The notes below the pieces were generated by a model. That model made no database searches and was not told the origin of the DNA. It saw only the letters and a list, made by a program, of their open reading frames with translations. This document shows, piece after piece, positions 6,591 to 13,534 of a stretch of 13,534 nt of DNA. Source of the DNA: Methylacidiphilaceae bacterium (GTDB lineage: Bacteria; Verrucomicrobiota; Verrucomicrobiia; Methylacidiphilales; Methylacidiphilaceae); assembly GCA_028687155.1 (NCBI GenBank), contig JAQUAR010000014.1, positions 1 through 13,534 of the forward strand. The letters run 5' to 3'. A program made the translations under genes and the position numbers. The stretch's first letter is position 1; every line of letters begins with the position of its first letter.

Positions 6591-7793
6591 ATGAAAATCG
6601 TCTTGGCCTATTCGGGAGGGCTCGACACCTCCGTGATTCTCAAATGGCTCACGGAAAAGTACAACGCTGAGGTCACCGCCTATTGCGCGGATGTCGGACA
6701 GGCGGAGGAGTTGACCGGGCTCGAGGAGAAGGCCCGCCAAACAGGGGCATCCCGCTGCCTGGTCTCCGACCTGCGGGAGGAGTTTGTCCGGGATTATGTC
6801 TTCCCCATGATTCGGGCGGGAGCGCTGTACGAGGATCAGTACCTGCTGGGAACCTCGATCGCGCGTCCCTTGATCGCGAAAAGGCAGGTCGAGATCGCTC
6901 GTGAGGTCGGAGCCGATGCCGTTGCGCACGGGGCGACGGGCAAGGGGAACGATCAAGTCCGCTTCGAGCTGGCTTTTGCGGCCTTGGCTCCGGATCTGCG
7001 CGTGATTGCTCCCTGGCGGGAGTGGGATCTTGCGGGGAGAGCCGATCTCATCCGCTATGCGGAAGAGCATGGGATTCCGGTCCCGGTCACGACGGCCAAG
7101 CCTTACTCGATGGACCGCAACCTCTTTCACATCAGCTACGAGAGCGGGGTTCTGGAAGACCCGTGGCAGCCTCCGCCCCCCGATCTTTTCCGGCTGACGC
7201 GCAATCCGGAGGATGCACCGGACGTGCCGGAAACCTTGGATCTCTCTTTCGAGTCTGGGAACTGCGTCGCCGTCAACGGCAAGAGCCTCTCGCCTGCGGC
7301 GCTCTTGAGCCTGCTCAACGAAATCGGCGGCAGGCACGGAATCGGCCGAGTCGATCTCGTCGAAAACCGCTTCGTCGGCATGAAATCGCGCGGGGTCTAC
7401 GAGTGTCCCGGAGGGACGATCCTTCGCTTTGCCCATCGCCAGATCGAAACCTTGACGCTCGATCGGGAGGTCATGCATCTGCGGGACTCTCTCCTTCCGC
7501 GCTATGCCGAATTGGTCTACTACGGGTTCTGGTTTTCTCCGGAGCGGGAGTTCCTCCAAGCGGCCATCGAGCAGAGCCAGCAGGTCGTAACCGGCACGGT
7601 CCGGCTTCGGCTCTTTAAGGGGGCTCTGCAAACGATGGGACGAAAAAGCCCGCAATCACTCTACGATCTGCAACTGGCGACGATGGAGGCCGATCAGGGA
7701 GCCTACGATCCTCGCGATGCGACAGGGTTTATCCGTCTCAACGCTCTTCGGCTTCGGACGGCAGCGCGCAGGCGGCAGGCTCAGGCTCCGTAG
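6591..7793 (+). CDS. argG: Argininosuccinate synthase
   Basis: ATP-dependent joining of citrulline and aspartate to argininosuccinate, the penultimate step of arginine synthesis, cytosolic. The 400-residue length is typical. The N-terminal PP-loop [12 protein letters not shown] lies at residues 6-17, and the family's [15 protein letters not shown] at 112-126. The SMDRN and [11 protein letters not shown] segments are also present. The ATG at 6591 gives the canonical [10 protein letters not shown] start; an in-frame start 33 bases upstream would add unconserved residues. GAGAAG about seven bases upstream is the likely ribosome site. It is the last gene of the rightward unit and converges on zwf with a 16-base gap; I see no strong terminator hairpin there. 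Confidence 0.97.
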   Translation: MKIVLAYSGGLDTSVILKWLTEKYNAEVTAYCADVGQAEELTGLEEKARQTGASRCLVSDLREEFVRDYVFPMIRAGALYEDQYLLGTSIARPLIAKRQVEIAREVGADAVAHGATGKGNDQVRFELAFAALAPDLRVIAPWREWDLAGRADLIRYAEEHGIPVPVTTAKPYSMDRNLFHISYESGVLEDPWQPPPPDLFRLTRNPEDAPDVPETLDLSFESGNCVAVNGKSLSPAALLSLLNEIGGRHGIGRVDLVENRFVGMKSRGVYECPGGTILRFAHRQIETLTLDREVMHLRDSLLPRYAELVYYGFWFSPEREFLQAAIEQSQQVVTGTVRLRLFKGALQTMGRKSPQSLYDLQLATMEADQGAYDPRDATGFIRLNALRLRTAARRRQAQAP

Positions 7794-7809
7794 CCCGTCG
7801 GCTAACCCA

Positions 7810-9318
7810 TCATTCCCCGTCTTCCGGGCTCTCAAACCAGCTCTTGCCATCGCGGGCGATCAGAACTTGGGCTGCTTCCGGTCCCCAGCCTCCGGCCGAG
7901 TAGTTGGGAAAGTCGGTGGGCGGGTTGGCTTCCCAGACTTGCAGGATCGGATCGACCAGAGACCAGGCCGCCTCGACCTGGTCGGCGCGCATGAAGAGAG
8001 TGCCGTCCCCGAGGATGACATCCCGCAGCAGGGTTTCGTAGGCTTCCGGTGATTCGGTCTTGAAGGCGTCGGAGTAGGAGAAGCGGAGGTCGACCGGAGT
8101 GAGCCGGATCGTCGGCCCGGGCCGTTTTGCCTGGAAGTTGAGCAGGATGCTCTCCTTGGGTTGGATGTTAAGGATCATCCGGTTGGGATGCCACTGGTCG
8201 ACCGCGATCTCGGGGAAGGCTTGGTGAGGGACAGGCCTAAGGCTGATCACGATTTGGGACATGTGCTGAGGCATCCGCTTACCCGTCCGCAAGTAGAACG
8301 GGACGTCCTGCCACCGCCAGTTGTCGACGAAAACCTTGAGAGCGACGAAGGTTTCCATCAAGGAATCCGAGGAGACATCGGGCTCGCTCCGGTAGGCAGG
8401 CACATGCTGGCCATGCACCCAACCGGCGCCATATTGGCCGCGCACAGCAAGCCGGTGGACGGCTTCGGTGGGAAAGGGGCGGATGGCATGGAGCACATCG
8501 GTCTTCTTGTTGCGGACCTCTTCCGCCTCGAAGGAGACCGGCGGCTCCATCGCAACGATGCACAAGAGTTGGAATAGGTGGTTCTGGACCATGTCGCGCA
8601 GGGCGCCCGCATGCTCGTAATATCCTCCTCGCTGCTCGACCCCGATCGTTTCGGCTACCGTGATCTGGACGGAGTCGATGTAGCGGCGGTCCCAAATGGG
8701 CTCGAACCAGGCGTTTCCGAAACGGAGCGCCAGGACGTTCTGAACGGTCTCTTTACCGAGGTAGTGGTCGATCCGGAAGATCTGCTTCTCGGCAAAGACT
8801 TCGGCCAAGGAGCGATTGAGTGCCTGGGCCGAGGCCAGATCCCGTCCAAAAGGCTTCTCGACCACGATTCGGCTCCCGGGAATGTTCCTTCCGAGGCCTG
8901 CCTTGCCCAATCCCGTGGCAATGGCTTCAATGAGCGTGGGCGAGGTAGCGAGGTAAAAGACGGGATTGGCGGCCCCGCCCCACTGCTGGCGGAAATCGCC
9001 GATCGCCTTGGCCAGGACCTCGAAGGTGTCGGGATGGGTGAGATCTCCGGAATGGTACTGGGAGAGCGAGGCGGCAAACGTAGACCAGGAAGCTTCGTCG
9101 AGCTTCCGGCGGCAGAAGGATTCGACGCCGGAACGAAGGTGGCCGATAAATTCTTCCTTGGTCATTTCCTTCCGGTCGACGCCGATGATGGCGAACTTCT
9201 CGGGAAGCCATCCTTCCGCCGAGAGGGAGTAGAGGGCAGGTGCAATCTTGCGCCAGGCGAGGTCGCCTGCTGCGCCAAAGATGACAAGGATGGTGGGAGA
9301 GAGAGAGGAGCGGTTCAT
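7810..9318 (-). CDS. zwf: Glucose-6-phosphate 1-dehydrogenase
   Basis: Oxidises glucose-6-phosphate to 6-phosphogluconolactone with NAD(P), entry to the oxidative pentose phosphate pathway and a source of NADPH. The 502 residues are the usual length. The N-terminal nucleotide-binding loop is GAAGDLAWRK (15-24; commonly GASGDLAKRK), then VEKPFGRD (153-160) and the active-site signature RIDHYLGKE (182-190). Later segments such as RWQDVPFYLRTGKRMP also fit. The ATG at 9318 has no good Shine-Dalgarno, but an upstream start is not needed because the Rossmann strand begins at residue 9. It stands alone on the minus strand: no pgl or gnd is adjacent in the window. Confidence 0.97.
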   Translation of the reverse strand: MNRSSLSPTILVIFGAAGDLAWRKIAPALYSLSAEGWLPEKFAIIGVDRKEMTKEEFIGHLRSGVESFCRRKLDEASWSTFAASLSQYHSGDLTHPDTFEVLAKAIGDFRQQWGGAANPVFYLATSPTLIEAIATGLGKAGLGRNIPGSRIVVEKPFGRDLASAQALNRSLAEVFAEKQIFRIDHYLGKETVQNVLALRFGNAWFEPIWDRRYIDSVQITVAETIGVEQRGGYYEHAGALRDMVQNHLFQLLCIVAMEPPVSFEAEEVRNKKTDVLHAIRPFPTEAVHRLAVRGQYGAGWVHGQHVPAYRSEPDVSSDSLMETFVALKVFVDNWRWQDVPFYLRTGKRMPQHMSQIVISLRPVPHQAFPEIAVDQWHPNRMILNIQPKESILLNFQAKRPGPTIRLTPVDLRFSYSDAFKTESPEAYETLLRDVILGDGTLFMRADQVEAAWSLVDPILQVWEANPPTDFPNYSAGGWGPEAAQVLIARDGKSWFESPEDGE

Positions 9319-9522
9319 GGCTGAAGGCTTTTATTCCGTGGGTTATCTGGGCGATCTGCCCGTCCTGCGGCTGAGCCCGACCGCGGGCCGATTCCGCTGG
9401 GTTGCGTGAAAACATTACGGGAAGGCTTTACGGGAGCGCAAGCCTCGTCGATCCCCGGAAAGGGCGTTGCGGTGGGCAGAGCAGAGAGCTAGCTTCTGAC
9501 GGCTGCTTCGGGTTCGCTCTCC
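9319..9522. promoter_or_regulatory. Divergent intergenic region between zwf and the alpha/beta hydrolase gene
   Basis: About 200 bases separate two divergent starts, so both promoters should be here. A plus-strand candidate is TTGCGT (9402-9407), 17 bases, GCTTTA (9425-9430), which is weak. The candidate overlaps a pair of direct repeats of TTACGGGA at 9415-9435. No convincing zwf promoter was found by eye. Confidence 0.35.
9415..9435 (+). repeat. Tandem direct repeat TTACGGGA, 13-base spacing
   Basis: TTACGGGA occurs at 9415-9422 and again at 9428-9435 in the zwf/hydrolase divergent region. Two direct half-sites near one helical turn apart can be a regulator site, but an 8-base repeat can also arise by chance. 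Confidence 0.3.
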
Positions 9523-10209
9523 ATGAAAAGAAAGGAAAGAAGGAAGGAGGAGGTCGAAGTCAGGATCGAGGAGATCCTGCTACCGGGTACACTGAACGTG
9601 CCGCCCGATGCGGGAGGCATCGTTCTCTTTGCGCATGGCAGTGGTTCGAGCCGCTTGAGCCCACGGAACCAGTTCGTCGCCCAGATCCTGCAGAGAAACG
9701 GCTCGGGAACCCTTCTCTTCGACTTGTTGACGCCGGAAGAGGAAGAGGAAGATGAGAGGACCGCAGCACTCCGCTTCGATATCGAGTTCCTCGCCCAGAG
9801 GCTCTGCGGCGCCGCCCGCTGGCTTCAAGAGCATCTCGGCGAGCAGACGGCGTCTCTCGGTTACTTTGGCTCGAGCACGGGCGGAGGGGCCGCGCTTGTC
9901 GCCGCAGCTCGGGAAGGATCGGAGGTCGCCGCCGTCGTCTCCCGGGGAGGCCGGCCCGACTTGGCCGGCGAGGCCCTGACCCAGGTGCGGAGCCCGACCT
10001 TGTTGATCGTGGGAGGGGCGGATCCCTTTGTGCTCCGCCTCAATCGAGAGGCGCTGCAAGAGCTTGGCTGCGAAAAGGAGCTTGCCATCGTACCCGGAGC
10101 GACCCATCTCTTCGAGGAGCCAGGTACCCTGGAGGAAGTCGCCCGCTTGGCTGCCGACTGGTTCCGCCGCCACTGGCCGAAGAGCCATCCCACCCGTTCC
10201 GAGTCGTAA
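9523..10209 (+). CDS. Dienelactone-hydrolase-like alpha/beta hydrolase
   Basis: Alpha/beta hydrolase of 228 residues in the dienelactone hydrolase family; the true substrate is unknown and most members are probably general esterases. The strand and oxyanion region are GGIVLFAHGSGSSRLSPRN, the nucleophile elbow is FGSSTGGG (Ser in GSSTG near residue 118), the acid is in VGGADPFV, and the histidine is in PGATHLFEEPG near the C-terminus, so the triad looks complete. There is no signal peptide, so it is probably cytosolic. In some bacteria this type is fused to or next to a phosphoribosyltransferase domain; here it stands alone. The ATG at 9523 begins a very purine-rich run with Lys/Arg/Glu codons. 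An internal start is possible but no better candidate was seen. Confidence 0.87.
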   Translation: MKRKERRKEEVEVRIEEILLPGTLNVPPDAGGIVLFAHGSGSSRLSPRNQFVAQILQRNGSGTLLFDLLTPEEEEEDERTAALRFDIEFLAQRLCGAARWLQEHLGEQTASLGYFGSSTGGGAALVAAAREGSEVAAVVSRGGRPDLAGEALTQVRSPTLLIVGGADPFVLRLNREALQELGCEKELAIVPGATHLFEEPGTLEEVARLAADWFRRHWPKSHPTRSES

Positions 10210-10280
10210 TCCCGGGACGAGAAGGAAGCGACCTTGAGGACGCGTGGCTAGCCCGGTGTCGGTATCTTGAGGGCATGAAA

Positions 10281-10309
10281 TTGGCCATCCGCTCCCCGGC
10301 TGCTAAGCT
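10281..10309 (+). promoter_or_regulatory. Candidate promoter of the MNT/HEPN pair
   Basis: TTGGCC (10281-10286), 17 bases, then TAAGCT (10304-10309) preceded by TGC, an extended -10 element. The predicted transcript would start about 20 bases before the MNT ATG, with GGGAAGGG as ribosome site. The box matches are only moderate. Confidence 0.3.
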
Positions 10310-10336
10310 AAACACGGCCGAGGGAAGGGCCTACGG

Positions 10337-10870
10337 ATGAAGCACGGCAAACCGACGGAAGCGACCGAAGAGCTGCGCAAGCTCCTGCCGTTTTGTGTTG
10401 AGGCCTGCCGGGAGATCTACGGAGAAGGGCTCCTCGCCCTCCTGCTCTTCGGATCGGTGGCGCGCGGGAATGCGCGGTTCGATTCGGACCTCGATCTGCT
10501 CGTGATTGCCGAACGGTTGCCTCCGAGGCGCCGGGAGAGGTTCAATGCTTTCTCCGGACGTGCGGTGGCTCCGCTCGAGCAGGCGCGGGAAGCTCTCTTC
10601 TCGCGCGGATATCCGGCCGAGATCTCCTGGATCTTTCGCACGCCTGAGGAGCTGCGGGAGGGAGCTCCTTTCTTCTTGGACCTCCCGGAAGAGGCGGTGA
10701 TTCTTTGCGAGCGGGGGCGGTTCGCCTCGGAGTTTCTCCGCAGGATCCGGCGGATGCGCGAGCGGGAAGGGGCGCGAAGGATCAGGCTCGCGGGGGAGGA
10801 ATGCTGGGACTTTCGAGGACCCGGAGGAAAGGGGAGCCTCGCTTCCTTCGCTCTCGATGACACAAATTGA
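10337..10870 (+). CDS. MNT-type nucleotidyltransferase, partner of the HEPN protein
   Basis: Minimal nucleotidyltransferase of the polymerase-beta superfamily, 177 residues. The active-site motif is exact: LLFGSVARGNARFDSDLDLLV, i.e. G39-S40, ten residues, D51-L-D53, the GSX10DXD pattern. A third acidic residue could be E95 in AEISWIF. The C-terminal part resembles archaeal and thermophile relatives, with FFLDLPEEAVILCERGRF and then ECWDF. In characterised MntA-HepT pairs this protein modifies and neutralises the HEPN partner by AMPylation; whether it does so here is inference. The reading frame overlaps the HEPN gene by 14 bases, so the two are very probably translationally coupled. The ATG at 10337 has GGAAGGG upstream. 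Confidence 0.85.
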   Translation: MKHGKPTEATEELRKLLPFCVEACREIYGEGLLALLLFGSVARGNARFDSDLDLLVIAERLPPRRRERFNAFSGRAVAPLEQAREALFSRGYPAEISWIFRTPEELREGAPFFLDLPEEAVILCERGRFASEFLRRIRRMREREGARRIRLAGEECWDFRGPGGKGSLASFALDDTN

Positions 10871-11315
10871 GTTGGCGCGCGCCTACCTGCGCCTTGTCGA
10901 AGACCGCCTGGAGGCTCTCGGCGTCTTCCGAGACAGAAAATCGTATGCCAATCTCCGGCGGGAGTCGCAGGAGATCGTCGAGCTCGTTCTGAAGGCGGCT
11001 CTGCGCGCCTCGGGCATCGATCCTCCGCGCATTCACGAGGTCGGCCGGCTTTTGGAGGGGGAGCTCGACGCGTTGCCCGAAGATTTGCGAGTCGAGGCCG
11101 ACACGCTGATCGGTGCCAGCCGGGAGTTGCGGAAGGATCGCGAGATGAGCTTCTACGGAGAGGTCGACTCCGTTCCGACCGAGAGCTTTTCGGCCGCGGA
11201 AGGAGAAGAGGCTTACCGGTGGGCGGCCCTGGCCGTCTCCTGGCTCCAGAGGCTTTTGGCCCGGCAGGGGCCTGAAGCCGGAAGCGGGAGTGCGGGCGGC
11301 GGACAGGAGCAATGA
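10857..11315 (+). CDS. HEPN-domain protein, partner of the MNT nucleotidyltransferase
   Basis: Helical HEPN protein of 152 residues. Recognisable segments are RRESQEIVELVLKAALR (34-50), the turn GIDPPRIHEVGRLL (53-66), then LRKDREMSFYGE (91-102) and a last helix EEAYRWAALAVSWLQRLL (117-134). This is the pattern of HEPN proteins commonly paired with MNT transferases in archaea and thermophiles (COG2250-like, from memory). The catalytic RNase motif of many HEPN toxins, R-X4-6-H near the last helix, is not present: the only histidine I see is H60, two residues after R58. It may therefore not be an RNase. The ATG lies inside the MNT gene's end; the last 15 residues are Gly/Ser-rich and look disordered. 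Confidence 0.84.
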   Translation: MTQIELARAYLRLVEDRLEALGVFRDRKSYANLRRESQEIVELVLKAALRASGIDPPRIHEVGRLLEGELDALPEDLRVEADTLIGASRELRKDREMSFYGEVDSVPTESFSAAEGEEAYRWAALAVSWLQRLLARQGPEAGSGSAGGGQEQ

Positions 11316-11362
11316 CCGCTACCGGAGATTTTCCTGGAGAGGCGGCGAAACCAGCCTCCCGC

Positions 11363-11704
11363 TCACGAGACGAAGCGGAAAATGAAGGGGTATCGGTAGG
11401 AAATGCCCTTGGAGACCGCGATTGCCGCTGCAATCATCGTCCAGAGCACGAAGATCCCGAGAGCAAAAAGGAGCGGGAATCCGATCAAGACAAAGCAGAG
11501 GAGCCCTGCCGCAAGGAAATAGATCGTGAAGGTGATTTGCGCATTGAGCGCTTCCCGGGCCTGCTCCTTGGCAAAGGTCTCCTTGGCCAGCAGATAGATC
11601 AAAAGAGGGATGAGAATCTGGCCGATCGTGACCAAATAGCCGAAAATGGGCGCCAGATGGGCGAGCAGGGCGAGGTTCCTTCCTTCCGAGTTGTCCGTTT
11701 CCAT
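11363..11704 (-). CDS. Small DUF4870-like membrane protein
   Basis: Predicted inner-membrane protein of 113 residues with about three hydrophobic segments: roughly residues 11-39, 57-78 and 77-97, the last two nearly continuous. It matches the DUF4870 (Tic20-like) pattern: LALLAHLAPIFGYL, a hydrophobic segment ending LLAKE, then QAREALNAQITFTIY, and a short C-terminal YRYPFIF. No function is established for the family. The ATG at 11704 is chosen because the conserved part begins seven residues later; in-frame ATGs further upstream would add unconserved residues and overlap the promoters. A candidate promoter lies just upstream. It converges on the HEPN gene across a 47-base gap. Confidence 0.85.
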   Translation of the reverse strand: METDNSEGRNLALLAHLAPIFGYLVTIGQILIPLLIYLLAKETFAKEQAREALNAQITFTIYFLAAGLLCFVLIGFPLLFALGIFVLWTMIAAAIAVSKGISYRYPFIFRFVS

Positions 11705-11733
11705 ATCGTTCTTTCGGGGATCAGGCGCCCTCC

Positions 11734-11762
11734 CTCTTACGTTCTTTCTTCGCTTTTGGCAA
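11734..11762 (-). promoter_or_regulatory. Candidate promoter of the DUF4870 gene
   Basis: On the minus strand TTGCCA (11762-11757), 17 bases, TAAGAG (11739-11734). The -35 box matches the sigma70 consensus at five of six positions, the -10 at three. The position, 30 bases before the start codon, is sensible. Confidence 0.4.
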
Positions 11763-11884
11763 ACGAGCATGGGTAGGTGAGTCTTGTCGGTGCATTCCCG
11801 GAGTACCGGAATCCGGGCTTGTCTCAAGAAGAGGATTGCGCCTGCAGGAGAACGCGGCATCCAGGGCGGCGGCACGGGGCTGCC

Positions 11885-11912
11885 TTGCCATTGCCCATCA
11901 ACGGGGTAGAAT
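11885..11912 (+). promoter_or_regulatory. Sigma70-like promoter of the ROK glucokinase gene
   Basis: TTGCCA (11885-11890), 16 bases, TAGAAT (11907-11912): each box matches consensus at five of six positions, the best promoter seen in the window. The expected start near 11919 leaves a short leader with GGAAGGAGG (11922-11930) and GGGG (11934-11937) before the ATG at 11944. Confidence 0.6.
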
Positions 11913-11943
11913 GCGGTTCTCGGAAGGAGGAAAGGGGCGAGAC

Positions 11944-12672
11944 ATGGCGAAGGAAAAACAGCATCGAAAAGACGATTCGGCCAGGGAAAAGACTCTGGTT
12001 CTCGACGTCGGCGGGCATCACGTCAAGGTCTACGCTTCGGATCATCCGGAGCCACGGGAGATTGCGACCGGCCCCAAGTTCACCCCGCAAATGCTGGTCC
12101 GCGAGGTGGGCCGGCTCGTGTCGGATTGGGCCTATTCCCGCGTGGCGATCGGCTACCCGGGTCCCGTCCGCAAGGGGAGGCCTGCCGAAGAGCCGCTTCA
12201 CCTGGGGCCGGGATGGACCTCCTATGATTTCGAGAAAGGATTCGAATTGCCCGTTCGGATCGTCAACGATGCGGCCATGCAGGCGCTGGGAAGCTACCGG
12301 GGCGGGGATATGCTCTTCCTGGGCCTAGGCACGGGCTTGGGATCGGCACTGATCGTCGAAGGAGTTCTCCAGCCGCTTCAACTCGAAGCAGTTCCCTATC
12401 GGAAGGGGAAGACGGTCGAAGCCTATGTCGGAGAGGCCGGCTTGGAAAGCCTCGGCCACAAGAAGTGGCGGAGCCATGTCCGCCGCGTGGTGGCGCTGCT
12501 CCGCTATATCGTGCAGGCGGACTACGTAATCCTGGGGGGAGGGAACGCCCGGCTGCTCAAGAAGCTTCCTCCGGACTGCTTTCTGGGAGAAAATGCGCTT
12601 GCCTTCCCTGGCGGTCTTCGCCTCTGGGAGGGGCTCCCCGCGGAACTACGCGGGACGAAGATCTATCGATGA
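11944..12672 (+). CDS. ppgK: ROK-family glucokinase, polyphosphate-glucokinase-like
   Basis: Probably phosphorylates glucose to glucose-6-phosphate using polyphosphate and/or ATP, in the cytosol. The 242 residues carry the phosphate-binding [10 protein letters not shown] (21-30), [10 protein letters not shown] with likely catalytic D109, [11 protein letters not shown] (127-137), and the C-terminal LGGGNA at 197-202 followed by a GGLRLWE tail typical of polyphosphate glucokinases. The segment [20 protein letters not shown] also fits that subgroup. At the position where relatives have an LE-x-xH motif this protein has LEAVPY, without the histidine. The ATG at 11944 follows AAAGGGG; an in-frame start at 11836 lies upstream of the promoter and is rejected. 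A 17-codon mini-ORF overlaps the stop and links to the hydrolase gene. Kinase family sure, polyphosphate use inferred. Confidence 0.85.
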   Translation: MAKEKQHRKDDSAREKTLVLDVGGHHVKVYASDHPEPREIATGPKFTPQMLVREVGRLVSDWAYSRVAIGYPGPVRKGRPAEEPLHLGPGWTSYDFEKGFELPVRIVNDAAMQALGSYRGGDMLFLGLGTGLGSALIVEGVLQPLQLEAVPYRKGKTVEAYVGEAGLESLGHKKWRSHVRRVVALLRYIVQADYVILGGGNARLLKKLPPDCFLGENALAFPGGLRLWEGLPAELRGTKIYR

Positions 12673-12722
12673 AAAGGGGAGGAACGATCCCGGGCCGCGG
12701 CACCCTGATGGCGCGGCAATGA
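12669..12722 (+). CDS. 17-residue mini-ORF bridging the glucokinase and hydrolase genes
   Basis: A 17-codon frame (starting MKRGGT, ending LMARQ) begins at an ATG inside the glucokinase stop (ATGA, 12669-12672) and ends at a TGA inside the hydrolase start (ATGA, 12719-12722). GGGGAGG sits at 12677-12683, too far from 12719 to serve that start well. The peptide resembles nothing I know. It could be a coupling device, letting ribosomes that finish the kinase reinitiate and be handed on to the hydrolase, or the arrangement could be chance. Confidence 0.35.
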   Translation: MKRGGTIPGRGTLMARQ

Positions 12723-13534
12723 CGGAGGAAGAACGAAGACTGCGGGAGGCGGCCGACGGCGTCGCTCCCTGGCGCCTGTGGGGCCCCTACCTGAGCGACC
12801 GCCAGTGGGGCACGGTGCGGGAGGACTACAGCCCGGACGGAGACGCCTGGTCCTTCTTTCCCCACGATCATGCCCGCTCTCGCGCCTACCGCTGGGGAGA
12901 GGATGGCTTAGGCGGAATCTGCGATGAGGGCTGCCGGCTCTGCTTTGCTCTCGCTCTCTGGAACGGGGTCGATCCGATCCTCAAGGAGCGGCTCTTCGGC
13001 CTAAGCAACACCGAGGGGAATCATGGGGAGGATGTGAAGGAGTACTACTTCCCGCTGGAGAGCACACCAACCCACAGTTACCTCAAATTCCTCTACAAGT
13101 ACCCGCAGACTGCTTTCCCCTACGAGGATCTCCTCGAGGAAAACGGCCGCCGGAAGGCCGATCTTCATCTTCCGGAATACGAATTGGCCGACACGGGCAT
13201 CTTTGACGATGGAGCCTATTTCGACGTCTGGGTCGAATACGCGAAGGAGGGGCCGACCGACATCGTCATCCGAATTCGGGTGACCAACCGGGCCGCCGCC
13301 TCGGCAGTTGTCCACGTTCTTCCCACGCTCTGGTTTCGCAACACCTGGTCCTGGAATCCGGGAACCCCGAAACCGATTCTCCGCATGGCTGCCGGTTCGG
13401 AATCCTCCTTTTCCTGGATCGAGGCGGAGCATCCCGAACTCGACGCGATGAGGCTCTACTACTCTCCCGGACCAGAGGTCCTCTTCGTCGAGAACGAGAC
13501 CAATCGAAGCCGGTTCGGCTGGGGAGAGAACACG
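12719..13534 (+). CDS. MGH1/GH63-like glycoside hydrolase, N-terminal part
   Basis: First 272 residues of a large protein related to glucosidase-type (GH63 / MGH1-like) hydrolases, whose members are around 850-900 residues; the catalytic (alpha/alpha)6 domain lies beyond the window. The conserved N-terminal part is clear: [18 protein letters not shown], then [51 protein letters not shown] and [17 protein letters not shown]. Further on come [19 protein letters not shown] and [13 protein letters not shown]. No signal peptide is visible, so a cytosolic enzyme is likely; the substrate is probably an alpha-glucoside, unproven. The ATG at 12719 is the only usable start in frame, as none lies upstream, and it lacks its own Shine-Dalgarno. 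It overlaps the stop of the bridging mini-ORF. Confidence 0.88.
   Translation, partial: MTEEERRLREAADGVAPWRLWGPYLSDRQWGTVREDYSPDGDAWSFFPHDHARSRAYRWGEDGLGGICDEGCRLCFALALWNGVDPILKERLFGLSNTEGNHGEDVKEYYFPLESTPTHSYLKFLYKYPQTAFPYEDLLEENGRRKADLHLPEYELADTGIFDDGAYFDVWVEYAKEGPTDIVIRIRVTNRAAASAVVHVLPTLWFRNTWSWNPGTPKPILRMAAGSESSFSWIEAEHPELDAMRLYYSPGPEVLFVENETNRSRFGWGENT

Noticed and set aside
5349..7655. Long minus-strand open frames opposite dxs and argG
   Set aside because: They lie opposite genes with clear catalytic motifs and have no recognisable domain; GC-rich codon use keeps antisense frames open.
7794..7809. Terminator between argG and zwf
   Set aside because: Only a 4-bp AGCC/GGCT stem without a T-run is visible; the gap is too short and weak to call.
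11316..11362. Terminator between the HEPN and DUF4870 genes
   Set aside because: GAGGC and GCCTC could form a 5-bp stem, but the loop is ten bases and there is no T-run on either strand.
10417..11433. Long minus-strand frame opposite the MNT/HEPN pair
   Set aside because: Ser/Arg/Pro-rich, no domain; the plus-strand pair has an exact GSX10DXD motif and a coupled overlap.

Overview
This is a bacterial chromosomal segment of high GC content, densely packed with genes on both strands. I saw no insertion sequence, prophage, CRISPR array, tRNA or rRNA. The Dxs type, a conserved hypothetical protein ahead of xseB-dxs, the polyphosphate-glucokinase-like ROK kinase and the MGH1/GH63-like hydrolase make me think of Verrucomicrobiota, possibly a Methylacidimicrobium-like methanotroph. 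That is a guess from remembered protein patterns, not a demonstrated placement.

Left part (1-3748). A HAD-family phosphatase runs leftward off the window edge (1-619). A 474-base stretch follows with no gene I can support. Then come a yeast-type (FCY1-like) cytosine deaminase and a family 5 uracil-DNA glycosylase (UdgB), both rightward. They meet head-on with a leftward endonuclease IV / glutaredoxin pair, and the udgB and glutaredoxin stop codons share one CTAG. Deaminase, uracil glycosylase and AP endonuclease cover uracil generation in the free-base pool, uracil removal from DNA and abasic-site cleavage, so this is a small base-excision-repair neighbourhood.

Middle part (3823-9318). A probable rightward operon runs: conserved hypothetical, xseB (exonuclease VII small subunit), dxs (isoprenoid precursor synthesis, TTG start with a perfect Shine-Dalgarno) and argG (arginine biosynthesis). 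Gaps are 11, 18 and 51 bases. It converges on zwf (glucose-6-phosphate dehydrogenase), which reads leftward.

Right part (9319-13534). A dienelactone-hydrolase-like alpha/beta hydrolase comes first. An overlapping MNT nucleotidyltransferase / HEPN gene pair follows, in toxin-antitoxin layout but without the canonical HEPN RNase motif. A small DUF4870-type membrane protein reads leftward. A ROK-family glucokinase has the best sigma70-like promoter of the window, and the start of a large MGH1/GH63-like glycoside hydrolase runs off the right edge. The kinase and hydrolase genes are joined by a 17-codon mini-ORF that overlaps both through ATGA junctions. Hydrolase, glucokinase and zwf could together carry glucan-derived glucose into glucose-6-phosphate and the oxidative pentose phosphate route; this is inference from families and proximity only.
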